Assembly (NCBI GenBank): GCA_965214875.1
Contig: OZ243980.1
Location: 2,542,001-2,606,000 of the forward strand
Direction of reading: 5' to 3'
Length of the DNA stretch: 64,000 nucleotides
DNA from: CBDAUN01 sp965214875
Lineage (GTDB): Bacteria; Pseudomonadota; Gammaproteobacteria; Arenicellales; JAJDZL01
The position numbers and the translations under genes were made by a program. A model generated the notes under the pieces. The model ran no database searches. It saw only the letters and a program-made list of their open reading frames with translations, and was not told the DNA's origin. Shown one piece after another: positions 8,722-17,941 of this stretch; the first letter of the stretch is position 1, and each line of letters begins with the position of its first letter.

Positions 8722-9945
8722 TCAGACACTCCTTGCGACTGCCATTTTTGTTGCGAGCGGACGCTCGTCGATCGGCATGTGCAGCAATGTTGCGATCACG
8801 CCGAGCACGACACATATCCACCATACCACCGCATAGGATTGGGTCGCGTCAAACAAAAGCCCCCCAAGCCACACACCTAGAAAACTACCGATCTGATGGC
8901 TGAAAAACACGATGCCGAACAATGTGCCAAGATACCTAGGGCCGAAAATCTGTCCGACGATGCCGGAAGTCAACGGCACGGTGGCAAGCCACAAGATGCC
9001 GATGGTTGCCGCGAATATCAAAGCGGCAAGACTGCTTGGCGGAATGATGATGAAAATAGCGATTGCGACTGCTCTGCCGAAATAGATCAAGCTCAGTACA
9101 TTTTTTTTCGCCATCCGGTTGCCGAAATAGCCGGCGATCAGCGTTCCGAAAAGATTGAAGATGCCGACTAGCGAAAGCGCCCATGCGCCAACCGTTGCCG
9201 ACAGGCCGATGTCTCCAAGATAAGCCGGCAAATGAATCCCGATGAAAGCCACTTGAAATCCGCATACGAAAAAGCCGCTCGTCAAATAGATGTAGCCGGA
9301 ATGTCGGCCAGCCTGGATCAGCGCCTGCCTTAAGGTTTGCTCTGGGCCTTGCGCCTGCGCTTTGCCGGAGAGCGCTCTTGCAAGCGGCAGCATCAAAACC
9401 GCAAGACCGGCAAAAATCAGCAATGCTGAAGTCCAGCCAACATGCTGAATGAGGCCGCTCGCCACCGGAACAAGCACAAATTGGCCCAAAGATCCGGCGG
9501 CAGCGCCGATCCCAAGGGCCATCGAGCGTTGCTTTTCGGGCACCGTTCTGGCGATCACGGCCAGAACAACCGCGAATGTCGTGCCCGACAGCCCGAAGCC
9601 AATCAGCATGCCATTTGAAATGTAAAGACCAATCGGCGTAGACGACATAGTCATCAGCAACAGGCCTGCGACATAGCAAAGCCCGCCGACAAGAACCACT
9701 CTGCCAGATCCATAGCGGTCTGCGACAGCGCCGAATATCGGCTGTGAAAAACCCCAAAAAAGATTTTGCATCGCTGCTGCAAACGCAAAAACGCTTCTGC
9801 CCCAGCCGTAGTGATCGCTGACGGGCACAAGAAAAACGCCCATCATGCTGCGAATGCCAAAGCCCAGGAAGATTACGGCGCACCCGGCAATAACCACGAT
9901 GAGAGCGTTTTTCCAGCTCAGTGCATTCGCGTTGATGCTTTGCAT
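8722..9945 (-). CDS. MFS transporter, monocarboxylate/oxalate-like
   Basis: A 407-aa integral membrane carrier with about 12 transmembrane helices and a short central loop (near residues 195-215). The first helix pair reads GFGIRSMMGVFLVPVSDHYGW and the loop 2-3 motif is ADRYGSGR, as in MFS carriers of the MCT/OFA type, which move small carboxylates. It lies 64 bases upstream of the 3-hydroxyacyl-CoA dehydrogenase on the same strand and could bring in its substrate. The substrate is not predictable by eye. Confidence 0.82.
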   Translation of the reverse strand: MQSINANALSWKNALIVVIAGCAVIFLGFGIRSMMGVFLVPVSDHYGWGRSVFAFAAAMQNLFWGFSQPIFGAVADRYGSGRVVLVGGLCYVAGLLLMTMSSTPIGLYISNGMLIGFGLSGTTFAVVLAVIARTVPEKQRSMALGIGAAAGSLGQFVLVPVASGLIQHVGWTSALLIFAGLAVLMLPLARALSGKAQAQGPEQTLRQALIQAGRHSGYIYLTSGFFVCGFQVAFIGIHLPAYLGDIGLSATVGAWALSLVGIFNLFGTLIAGYFGNRMAKKNVLSLIYFGRAVAIAIFIIIPPSSLAALIFAATIGILWLATVPLTSGIVGQIFGPRYLGTLFGIVFFSHQIGSFLGVWLGGLLFDATQSYAVVWWICVVLGVIATLLHMPIDERPLATKMAVARSV

Positions 9946-10190
9946 TTATGATCCAAGGGTGTGCAGCTGGGAAAATAGGCTCGAAACAGCGCGATGCGGA
10001 AATTTGGGTGCCGGTTTCAGCATCAACTGTTAGTGCAAACGCAATATTTTATGCTCTTTAATTCATAATTGCCGCCTGCAATTTCGATTGCGGGGCTGCC
10101 GATTTGTGAAATAACATATTCATTGGTAAAGCAAAAACCTCAAAAATCGTGCGGCCGCCGTATCGACACCCAAGCCTGAAAGATTGAACC

Positions 10191-11450
10191 GTGAAAAAGA
10201 TCTATGCAATCTCCGCAGTAGCGACGACTGTCGCGGTCGTTGGGATTGGCACCTACTTGTTGCTGACCAATGGAGCCGCAACCGATGTCGCCGCCGTGGA
10301 GCATCCTTCGCAGGAGATGGTCTGGGCAGCCTCGGTCAAACCAGTCAAACTTGAAAGCCTCACGCCGACTGTGAAGCTGCTTGGGCGGGTTGTGTCATTT
10401 ACCAATTTACAACTATCCTCTATTCTCGATGCGGCCGTAATACATGTCAACGCGGTCGAAGGCCAGTATGTTGAGCAAGGCGACACGCTTATCGAGCTTG
10501 ATCCGCGAAACATTAAGACAGCTATCGCGCAATTGCAAGCCGATGCCGATCGAGTAGAGGCGCTTCTAAAAGATGAGCGGATAAAACTTGCGACAAATCG
10601 CGAAGCGCTGATCTACGCTACAAATCTGATGCATCTCGCAACAGAATCGAGACAGCGCATCGCGCTTCTTCGGCAGCGCAATCTTGCAGATATCGCAGTT
10701 TTTTCGCAAGCTTTGATCGATGAAGAAAACGCCAAGTTGGCGGTCACTGAGCGCAAAGCCCTGATCAGGGAGCATAGCAGCCACGTCGCGCGTCTTCAAG
10801 CCGACCTTCGCCATATTTCCGTATCGCTGCGCAATGCGGAAGCAGATTTGGAAGAATCAATCATCAAAGCCCCGATTGCAGGGCGAGTTACTGCTGTCCA
10901 TGTCGCTGAGGGCGAGCAAGTTCGGAATGGGTCGCCAGTTCTGGACATGTTTGATCATCAAGCAGTTGAAATCCGCAGCCTGATTCCAACGCGCCATCTA
11001 GCCGATGTCAAAGCGCGAATTTCCGTCACCGAAAAACCCGAAGCCTATGCATTTGTCGATAATCGGCGACTGACGCTCAAGCTCGACCGACTTTCTGCTT
11101 CAGTAGAGCAAGGACGCGGCGGAGTCGAAGCATTCTTTCAAATCGAAGACAGCAGTTTTTATCCAGAGCTCGGCCGCACGGTCGAAGTCAGCCTGTTGCA
11201 GTCGCCAGTCGATAATGCCGTCGCCGTCTCATCCCAATCGATTTATGGGGCCGATCGGGTATTCAAGCTCGTTGATAGTCGGTTGAAGTCGGTTCCCATT
11301 TCGCGACACGGTGAAATTTTCCGCAACGGCGAATGGCTTGTCATCGCCGTCAGCGATCAGCTGCAAGCCGGCGACTTGATCATTACATCGCGGCTCGACA
11401 ACCCGATTGATGGCGGCAAGGTGGATATTGCCGCCAGCGCAGATCTTTGA
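10191..11450 (+). CDS. HlyD-family periplasmic efflux adaptor
   Basis: A 419-aa membrane-fusion protein of the RND adaptor type: an N-terminal anchor (about residues 5-26), a lipoyl-like half motif (VNAVEGQYVEQGDTLIELD), a long alpha hairpin of about residues 105-215, the second lipoyl half (ESIIKAPIAGRVTAVHVAEG), a beta-barrel and a membrane-proximal domain. It would bridge an inner-membrane pump and a TolC-like channel. No pump gene follows: the next gene is convergent 28 bases away, so the adaptor is an orphan here. It starts at GTG 10191; no convincing ribosome site is seen. Confidence 0.85.
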   Translation: MKKIYAISAVATTVAVVGIGTYLLLTNGAATDVAAVEHPSQEMVWAASVKPVKLESLTPTVKLLGRVVSFTNLQLSSILDAAVIHVNAVEGQYVEQGDTLIELDPRNIKTAIAQLQADADRVEALLKDERIKLATNREALIYATNLMHLATESRQRIALLRQRNLADIAVFSQALIDEENAKLAVTERKALIREHSSHVARLQADLRHISVSLRNAEADLEESIIKAPIAGRVTAVHVAEGEQVRNGSPVLDMFDHQAVEIRSLIPTRHLADVKARISVTEKPEAYAFVDNRRLTLKLDRLSASVEQGRGGVEAFFQIEDSSFYPELGRTVEVSLLQSPVDNAVAVSSQSIYGADRVFKLVDSRLKSVPISRHGEIFRNGEWLVIAVSDQLQAGDLIITSRLDNPIDGGKVDIAASADL

Positions 11451-11477
11451 AGCGCCGGCGAGCGGGCTGATTTTGGC

Positions 11478-12347
11478 TTATTGTTGCAATTCCATCCGAA
11501 ATGGCTTGTGGTCGGAGCCAACCGCATCGCTATCAATCGCGACAGTTGAAATCAAATCGGCCATGCCCGTGCTCACAAAACAATAGTCCATTCGCACATC
11601 TTCGCCCCGTCTGTCTGCGGTCGCGCCTGAAGATTCCTCGTTGCCGGCCCATGTCCAGGCATCAACAAATCCGGCGGGATTGACAACTCTGCCGCCATAG
11701 TCTGATTTGGGGCCAACGATGCGGCCATATTCTGCGGAATCTGGCGTAAAGTTGAAATCTCCCATCAATATGGCCTCGCTCGGAAGCGGCGCATTGCCGC
11801 CTTGATGGGCAAAGTCGGTAGTGGCCGGATCTCCAGCAATCGGAGCGCCTTCCAGCACAGCAGAATTATGCAGTTGCAGAATTCGTTCAACTTGCAGCAT
11901 GCGCTCTTCTGCGCTAATGTGCGACAAATGAATCGAATAGGCGCGAACCGCCTTGCCGGCGTAGGCGATGACGCCTTCAAGCGCTGTTCGCTGAATGCTC
12001 AAAGGCCCGATCGAGCCGTACTTTGGCAAAAAATGGTTGCGTGAAGCAATGATCGGCGTACGCGATAGCAACATATTGCCGAATTGCTGTCGACGATGAA
12101 CCATCGAACCATCTTCTCGCGCATGATCAGCATCAAGATCAACCCCGGCACCGTATATCCAGTGATAATCGGCCAGTCTAGAAGTCAGTTCTTCAACTTG
12201 GTCGACGTTGCCGGTTCGGGGAAAGTGGCGCTCAACCTCCTGCAACGCGATCACGTCAGCGCCGCGAATCGTTTCAGCGATACGGTCATAGTCGACAATT
12301 CGATCTAAGCCGCGACAGAATTGAACGTTGTACGTGATCAGCTTCAT
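11478..12347 (-). CDS. Endonuclease/exonuclease/phosphatase family protein
   Basis: A 289-aa metal-dependent phosphohydrolase of the EEP fold (DNase I, sphingomyelinase, inositol phosphatase relatives). Visible motifs in order: TYNVQ at 5-9, LQEVE with the metal-binding E37, SIHLSH, GDFNFTPDS (catalytic Asp/Asn) and SDHKPF near the C-terminus (general-base His). No signal peptide, so probably cytoplasmic. The substrate, whether nucleic acid or phosphodiester, is unknown. It is convergent with the efflux adaptor and shows no operon partner. Confidence 0.85.
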   Translation of the reverse strand: MKLITYNVQFCRGLDRIVDYDRIAETIRGADVIALQEVERHFPRTGNVDQVEELTSRLADYHWIYGAGVDLDADHAREDGSMVHRRQQFGNMLLSRTPIIASRNHFLPKYGSIGPLSIQRTALEGVIAYAGKAVRAYSIHLSHISAEERMLQVERILQLHNSAVLEGAPIAGDPATTDFAHQGGNAPLPSEAILMGDFNFTPDSAEYGRIVGPKSDYGGRVVNPAGFVDAWTWAGNEESSGATADRRGEDVRMDYCFVSTGMADLISTVAIDSDAVGSDHKPFRMELQQ

Positions 12348-12517
12348 TGTTGGGTGTCAATCACCTGTCGGCGATGGTCAAGACAATATAAGGCTGTAAG
12401 CATCTTCTGCAACAAACAGAGCAAGTCGCACATCCTGTTTTCAAATTGTACGGATCACTTAGCAGGTTGCAGAACGGCGCGTCAATGCAGGTAGCGGAAT
12501 TCTACCGGCGCAATTCC

Positions 12518-12681
12518 TTAAATTAGGCGCTTGGCTTTCATGCGCCAAAAACTCGGCACTCGGGCAAGACTCTTTTTCGGCAGTGCGAATTTGTCGAGTA
12601 GCTCACCGGCCCCTTGACGATCTATCAGGCATGCGGCTCGAAGATCAAGATAGCTTTCTCGTCGCGGGAATCGTCCGGCCT
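12518..12681 (-). pseudogene. C-terminal remnant of an unrecognised gene, in frame after the nuclease stop
   Basis: Immediately after the TGA of the nuclease gene (12682-12684) the same frame stays open for 54 codons to a TAA at 12518-12520. The product looks like real protein: FPRRESYLDLRAACLIDR, then LLDKFALPKKSL and VPSFWRMKAKRLI at the end. It has no start codon of its own. The simplest reading is the surviving 3' end of a gene whose front was replaced by the A+T-rich gene upstream. The family is not recognised. The rest of 12348-12517 shows nothing. Confidence 0.4.
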
Positions 12682-13563
12682 TCAAGAATTTATTCTTTTT
12701 TCATAAGCCAATTTCGATAATTCAGTGAGAATTCCACTGTTGTCTTCAATATCTTTCGAAGATAGGCTAATCCGATACGATCCGTAGCGTTTGTCATACT
12801 CCAAAGCATCAAGTTTTGCACCGTTGATTTCCTCGTCAATCTCTTCAGTCATAGGTAATTTGATCTCGAATGTGATTCTATTCTTCTTTGGCCTGAATGA
12901 AACGAAATTGAATGGCCGACCGTCTTTCTCAATGCCAATATAAAACTTATTGTATTTTAGAGTTAAAGTGCTATCAAATTTCTCAAATAGCTTCAAAATT
13001 TTATCGGCTAATTCAACTGTTTGCTTCGTAGCTTTCTCTGCCCAATAAGACCGGTCAGTTGGGGGAGCATCTTCGTCCTCATCTACTAAGCCTAAAGACA
13101 GTTGATCCAATACTTTTGTGAAGACAACAGTCAAATGATCGCCTACAGAAAATGCCTGCATTTGAATTGCAATCAAAGGGATCATTCCGTTGAACAGTGA
13201 GACAACGTTGAGAAACCGGCTAGTGATATCTTCAGCAACAAGAACGGCGCAATGTTCATATTGTGGATACTTCTTTTTCTCTATGTCATAGTATTCAATC
13301 GTTCTTATGATGTGAGATTCATCTGTTGATCCTAATTGAACTTCAACTTCATATCTTCTTGGCGATTCGCTATCTTGAAATAGCAAATCAAGCCGTCCTG
13401 CACGAGGCTGGATTCGCTCCTTGTCTCTGAGAACTAGGTCGCCTAGACCGAGGACAGAAGGGTCATCAGCAATCAATTCCTGAATCCAATGCTCATTAAG
13501 CGAAGCGTGGTGCTTAATTGAAATTCGCTTTGGTTTTACGTATTCATCTTTTGTGTAGTTCAT
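12682..13563 (-). CDS. DUF5655-like protein with PD-(D/E)XK-type N-terminal domain
   Basis: A 293-aa protein of two parts. Residues about 30-140 contain GRLDLLFQD, then YEVEVQLG, which gives the D...E-x-Q pattern of a restriction-like nuclease fold, followed by the helix HIIRTIEYYDIEKKK. Residues about 180-293 (LKYNKFYIGIEKDGRPFNF and KNRITFEIKLPM) match the DUF5655 domain often annotated as predicted transport protein. The nuclease assignment is inference from the motif pattern. Base composition is clearly more A+T-rich than the flanks, a sign of transfer. It sits next to a two-TM accessory protein gene, so a defence or mobile-element role is possible but unproven. Confidence 0.6.
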   Translation of the reverse strand: MNYTKDEYVKPKRISIKHHASLNEHWIQELIADDPSVLGLGDLVLRDKERIQPRAGRLDLLFQDSESPRRYEVEVQLGSTDESHIIRTIEYYDIEKKKYPQYEHCAVLVAEDITSRFLNVVSLFNGMIPLIAIQMQAFSVGDHLTVVFTKVLDQLSLGLVDEDEDAPPTDRSYWAEKATKQTVELADKILKLFEKFDSTLTLKYNKFYIGIEKDGRPFNFVSFRPKKNRITFEIKLPMTEEIDEEINGAKLDALEYDKRYGSYRISLSSKDIEDNSGILTELSKLAYEKRINS

Positions 13564-13729
13564 TCGTGCACCCTAACGTAAAAATACTTTCATGGTCTCA
13601 TCAGCGGGGCGGTCGTGATGATCTTGACGATGGGCCCGGCACTGCAAGCGCCCGAAAAAACGCGAGTACGCAAAAAGGTTATTGTGGCTCGATAGTTTGG
13701 GACTGTCATTAATCCCCGCTCTCAACGCA

Positions 13730-13827
13730 TTTTTAGCTCCAGCTCGTATGCAAGCCGGCCGGCAACGTCGTAGCGAGTGCCGGAATTTCCCTTTACAATG
13801 AATTTTGGCGAAAATCCGTTCGCAAAA
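13730..13827 (+). repeat. Diverged dispersed repeat, copy B
   Basis: Partner of 43-141: same orientation, almost the same length, matching ends (TTTTTAGC at the left, CGCAAAA at the right). It lies in the 323-base gap between the nuclease gene and the two-TM protein gene. Nothing else is seen in 13564-13886. Confidence 0.45.
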
Positions 13828-13886
13828 CGCGACCTTACCTGGTCTTGCTGGCTTACTACTTTCCCCGAGAAATCGCCGTGTTTTTT

Positions 13887-14429
13887 TCAGGCGGCATACT
13901 TCTCACGCATAATTTGATATGCCGCCAACTCGCATTTTTCATTCAGCTTCCGATTCTCTCGGATATCAGCCTCACCCGCCCTCATTGTTACTTCTGTCAA
14001 CCTTTTAGCCAACTGCCGATTTTTCTCTCTTACTAAGAAATCGTCTGACTGATGAGTGTTTGCATCGCCCCATAGGTACCTCCACTCGATTTCTAACAAG
14101 CTGCACTCCCTGCCAACCTCATGCAATACAGCCGCCTTTCTAGCGTAATTTGCTACGATATCCCATGCTGTAAACAATGCAAGCGCTAGCCCCATGGTTA
14201 TCGTGATCATTTCCTGTCGAGGAAAAAACTTCAATAAATCGAATAAAGTCGCAGAGCCAACCAATGCTGAGAAAACTAAAACAACTCGAATCAAATAGTA
14301 ATTGCGGAGATGTTTGTCAGCTAGTGCTTCATAGTACCGAACCAAACGCGCTATATCTAGCATCTCGTTCCAAACATCATGCCGCGTCTGTTCAGTAACC
14401 ATTCTAGTTTTTCTTATTGTCTTGTCCAT
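13887..14429 (-). CDS. Two-TM protein, SLATT-like
   Basis: A 180-aa protein with two transmembrane helices, about YYLIRVVLVFSALVGSA and MITITMGLALALFTAWDIV, and a charged helical C-terminal part (VREKNRQLAKRLTEV, ENRKLNEKCELAAYQIM). This layout, two helices near the N-terminus and a cytosolic helical tail, resembles SLATT effector domains that accompany nucleotide-signal defence systems; no nucleotidyltransferase or SLOG partner is present here, so the function is open. ATG at 14429 is chosen; the frame continues 30 codons upstream through poor coding sequence, and no start has a good ribosome site. A+T-rich like its neighbour. Confidence 0.5.
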   Translation of the reverse strand: MDKTIRKTRMVTEQTRHDVWNEMLDIARLVRYYEALADKHLRNYYLIRVVLVFSALVGSATLFDLLKFFPRQEMITITMGLALALFTAWDIVANYARKAAVLHEVGRECSLLEIEWRYLWGDANTHQSDDFLVREKNRQLAKRLTEVTMRAGEADIRENRKLNEKCELAAYQIMREKYAA

Positions 14430-14733
14430 TTCGGAAGAATTGAAAACGAACGATATTGTCATTATACATAAGGCAGCATCACTGTCGTCGCATGACTCTG
14501 GACGCTGATGACGACGCACTTGATCGGCGTTGCACCGATTTCAAGCTAGGCGGAGTGCGTCTTTCGCATCGTTTTTGCCGGCGATTTCGACTTGCCAGTC
14601 TGCGGAAAACTGGCGGCATCCCCGAATTCTTTCCCGCTTGAAGCTAGTCGCCACATGATTTCCTTCGTTGAATAATGAAGGCCATATTTTCATTTTCTGG
14701 CAGACACGATCTATCCGGCAGTATGGCATGGTG

Positions 14734-14760
14734 AAAAACCGCCCATGTTGGTTTGGGCGG
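14734..14760 (-). terminator. Rho-independent terminator after the FAH-family pseudogene
   Basis: On the minus strand CCGCCCA and TGGGCGG form a 7-bp stem around an 8-base loop, followed directly by TTTTT (plus-strand 14734-14738). It lies 56 bases beyond the end of the frameshifted hydrolase gene at 14816 and is well placed to end its transcript. The rest of the 386-base gap 14430-14815 shows no gene. Confidence 0.7.
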
Positions 14761-14815
14761 ATCCGATGGCGGCCTTCGTGCAGCGGACCAAAGCCGCTGC
14801 GCATGAAATCGCGAA

Positions 14816-15519
14816 TCACGCAACTTTAATCTGAACTTCCCCTACTCCTTCCATGCCTGCGCTAACGCGATCGCCTGGAGCAAGAGGCCCGACACCGGCC
14901 GGCGTTCCAGTGAAAATCAAATCGCCGGCAGCGATGCTGAACAATTTTGACAGCTCAGAAATGACTTCGGGCACCGACCAGATCAACTGGTTGATATTGC
15001 CATGCTGTCGCATCTCATCATTGACTTTGAGCCAAATCTCACCCGATTCAGGATGTCCGATTGACTTTGCCGGAGCAATGTCGCTAATTGGCGCGGAGAA
15101 GTCGAACGACTTTCCCGCCTCCCATGGGCGGCCCTGGTCTTTCATGCTCTGCTGCAGATCTCGTCGCGTGATATCTATGCCGACGGCGTACCCGTATACA
15201 TGCTCTAGTGCGCTGCCGGCATCTATCGCGCTACCGCCAGAGGCCATCGCCACGACAAGCTCGACTTCATGATGAACCTTGCTGGATTTTGAAGGAAACG
15301 GAAAATCACGGCCGCTAGGCAGCACCGCGTCTGGCGGCTTTTGGAAGAAGAAAGGCTTTCTCGCTCTGGGTCATGCCCCATTTCTTTAGCATGCTCGGCA
15401 TAATTTCGACCAACAAGATAGATCCTGCGAACAGGAAATACGGCATCGGTTCCCTTTACAGCGACTGATGCCAATTTGACGCCAGAAACCACATGGCCCA
15501 CTTTGGACGACTCATTCAT
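14816..15519 (-). pseudogene. Fumarylpyruvate hydrolase-like gene with a one-base frameshift
   Basis: The two halves of one FAH-fold enzyme lie in different frames. The N-terminal half (from ATG 15519) has VRRIYLVGRNYAEHAKEMG; the C-terminal half has SKVHHEVELVVAM, HVYGYAVGIDITRRDLQ, IFTGTPAGVGPL. The pattern matches fumarylpyruvate hydrolases of the gentisate route (about 230 aa), which split fumarylpyruvate to fumarate and pyruvate. Between the halves the expected frame E-K-P-F-F-F-Q-K is recovered by adding one A to a short A run (plus strand TTT at 15357-15359). The restored length is 234 aa and nothing else is damaged, so this is either a very recent mutation or a sequencing error. Neighbours are catabolic genes. 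Confidence 0.85.
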
Positions 15520-15568
15520 GAATGGGGTGACGGTTCGTGCGCTTCTTTTTCAGTATCGCCTAAAAAGT

Positions 15569-16693
15569 TCAAGTAATCCGGGTGTGCTTCAGCCGATCTT
15601 CATCCAGTTCAAAGCCAAGTCCAGGAAGGTCGCTCAACACGACATGACCGCTGCCATCGTAGTTGACTGGTTCGGCAAGCATGAAATCGCGCACCGGCAC
15701 ATCCCATTCGGGCGGATCATACGAGTACTCAAGATATGCCGGCAAAACGGTTCCTGCAACTAGTTGCGCGTTAGCTAGAAACCCGATTCCATTGCCCCAT
15801 GCATGAGGGCTGAACATCACCCCGGCGCCCGCCGCCTCATGAGCGATTTTTGCAAGACCGGTAATTCCGCCAAAATATGCGCAATCGGTTTGCAGCACAT
15901 CGACACAACCGTTGTGGATCATATGCCGCAGCTCGTAATATTCGGTATTCATTTCGCCGCTTGCGATACGAGGGAATCCGGGAACTTGCCGCAACCGCCT
16001 CAAGCCATCGAAGTCGCCCCGATGCAGCGGTTCCTCGACCCAGTAAAGATCAAGCTCAACCAGCTCCTCGATCGCCGCCCGCGCGGCGTGAAACGTCCAC
16101 CATAATGAATCGTCCCACGGCATTCGCCATGCTTGGTTTGCGTCGACCATGATCCGAATGTCGCCGCCTACCGCCTGGCGCACAGCACGAAGCGCCTCGG
16201 CATCTTCACCCCGAGCGCGCCGCCCGATACGAAACTTCATCGCCTCGAACCCTCTATCTTTCAGCATGCGCGCCTGTTCTGCGAGTTGTTTTGCGGGCCG
16301 CACTGTTCCGGTTGAACCGTAAACCGGAATTCTATCGCTGGTACCACCGAGCAATTGATACACCGGCTTGTTCTCGATCTTTCCCCTCAGGTCCCACAAA
16401 GCCAAATCCAGCGGCCAGCACCGGCTTGCAAATAGCGAAATGCTGTCCAAGGCTCGGTTGTGCCGCTCCAGATCAAATGGATCCTGACCGATAAAGATAT
16501 CCTTAAATCGCTCAAACCCGATCATGGCGTCACCCGACCCGATTCCAACAGCGCCGTTGTCGGCTATCACCCGGACAATCGTCGCCTCAAACGATGTCAA
16601 GGGCTTCGGATCCCACGAAGAAGGGAACGGCACCTCAACCGGCAAGCGATGCCTAGTGATCTCAATATCCCTTATTGCTGTTTCCGATTTCAT
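15569..16693 (-). CDS. Enolase-superfamily enzyme (mandelate racemase / muconate lactonizing type)
   Basis: A 374-aa sugar-acid dehydratase, racemase or cycloisomerase. Barrel residues in order: K153-F-R155 where mandelate racemase has KxK, metal ligands D184 (VDANQAW), E210 (WVEEPL) and E236 (ASGE), and H297 in SPHAWGNGIG. The K-x-R in place of K-x-K suggests that chemistry relies on the first Lys and the His. ATG at 16693 is preferred over an extension of 29 codons to 16780. It lies 49 bases upstream of the hydrolase pseudogene on the same strand. The substrate cannot be named from sequence. Confidence 0.82.
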   Translation of the reverse strand: MKSETAIRDIEITRHRLPVEVPFPSSWDPKPLTSFEATIVRVIADNGAVGIGSGDAMIGFERFKDIFIGQDPFDLERHNRALDSISLFASRCWPLDLALWDLRGKIENKPVYQLLGGTSDRIPVYGSTGTVRPAKQLAEQARMLKDRGFEAMKFRIGRRARGEDAEALRAVRQAVGGDIRIMVDANQAWRMPWDDSLWWTFHAARAAIEELVELDLYWVEEPLHRGDFDGLRRLRQVPGFPRIASGEMNTEYYELRHMIHNGCVDVLQTDCAYFGGITGLAKIAHEAAGAGVMFSPHAWGNGIGFLANAQLVAGTVLPAYLEYSYDPPEWDVPVRDFMLAEPVNYDGSGHVVLSDLPGLGFELDEDRLKHTRIT

Positions 16694-16846
16694 TATTTGA
16701 GCAGATCGATGGATGAGGCGAAGGGCTTCGCAAAGCGACAACCGCGAATTGTACAAGCATTGCTCGATTGCAATTTGCAATTGTCCGTATACTGGGTGAA
16801 CCTCGCCTAACCGGCAAACAAAATAATCACCACAGGCTGAAAATCA

Positions 16847-17878
16847 ATGGCGCAAAGCAACTTAAGATGGGTGCTGCGATCGCATCCGGTCGGAATGCCG
16901 ACACCCGACAACTGGCGGCTTGTTCAAACAGGCATCGAAAGTCCTAAGAACAATCAAGTGCTCGCTCGAGCACTCTACCTTTCGGTCGATCCTTATATGC
17001 GCGGGCGAATAAGCGCCAAACAAGGCTATGCCGCCGGCGTATCGCCGGGCGATCTGATGGTGGGCGGCGCTATTGCTGAAATTGTCGAGTCCAGGCACCC
17101 GTCGTTCAAGCAAGGCGACATTGTCGAGACAATGCAATTCGGCTGGCAAGAATATGCCGCGCTCGATGCCGCAAGTCTCACCAAGGTGGACACCGGCATC
17201 GGGCCGGCGCATGCGTGGCTGAGCTACCTTGGAATGCCAGGCATCACCGCATGGTGCGCGCTGAATCTGGTTGGACAAATGCGGCCATCGCAAACAGTGC
17301 TGGTATCAGCCGCCTCTGGCGCGGTCGGCCAAGTCGCCGGCCCGCTGATCAAAGCGGCCGACTGCCGAGCAGTCGCCATCGCAAGCTCGCAAAGCAAACT
17401 GGACTGGTGCAGGCAGATCGGCTACGACGCAGGCATCAACTACCGCGAATCCAGCAATCTTAGCGACTCTGTGGCGGCAGCCTGTCCGGATGGAGTCGAT
17501 GTTTTTTTCGACAACACCGCAGGCCCGATCCACGATGCGGCGATGATCAATCTTGCCATCGGCGCGCGAATCATCATTGTTGGAACAGTCAGCTTGGCCG
17601 ACAAATTCGACCAGCCCGACACCGGCGAGCGGTTCTTGCGTCAAATTCTGGTTGCGCGGGCGACCATGAAAGGCTTTTTGGTATTCGACCACCTTGACCG
17701 CTACAGCGAGGCGCGCCAGCAAATCGGCAAACTGGCGAACAGCGGCGCGCTCCGGTTCAAGACCGATTTCATGGACGGCATTGAGGCGATGCCTCATGCA
17801 TTTTTGCGCCTGCTTTACTCGAAGAATTTTGGCAAGCAGCTTGTGCGAACTCAATTCGCCGAAGGCTTGCCCGAATAG
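16847..17878 (+). CDS. NADP-dependent oxidoreductase, CurA/LTB4-dehydrogenase-type MDR
   Basis: A 343-aa zinc-independent medium-chain reductase that acts on activated double bonds. It has the family opening (RWVLRSHPVGMPT), LSVDPYMRGRI, GMPGITAWCAL, the Rossmann motif SAASGAVGQVAG near residue 155, and FFDNTAGPIHDAA. E. coli CurA and mammalian prostaglandin reductases share this layout. It is divergent from the enolase-superfamily gene and convergent with the methyltransferase gene. The physiological substrate is unknown. Confidence 0.88.
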   Translation: MAQSNLRWVLRSHPVGMPTPDNWRLVQTGIESPKNNQVLARALYLSVDPYMRGRISAKQGYAAGVSPGDLMVGGAIAEIVESRHPSFKQGDIVETMQFGWQEYAALDAASLTKVDTGIGPAHAWLSYLGMPGITAWCALNLVGQMRPSQTVLVSAASGAVGQVAGPLIKAADCRAVAIASSQSKLDWCRQIGYDAGINYRESSNLSDSVAAACPDGVDVFFDNTAGPIHDAAMINLAIGARIIIVGTVSLADKFDQPDTGERFLRQILVARATMKGFLVFDHLDRYSEARQQIGKLANSGALRFKTDFMDGIEAMPHAFLRLLYSKNFGKQLVRTQFAEGLPE

Positions 17879-17941
17879 CCTGCGGAATTCCGAATCATGC
17901 GATTTGGCGGGACAATGGCAGCTGGCCGCTTAAGCCGCAAT

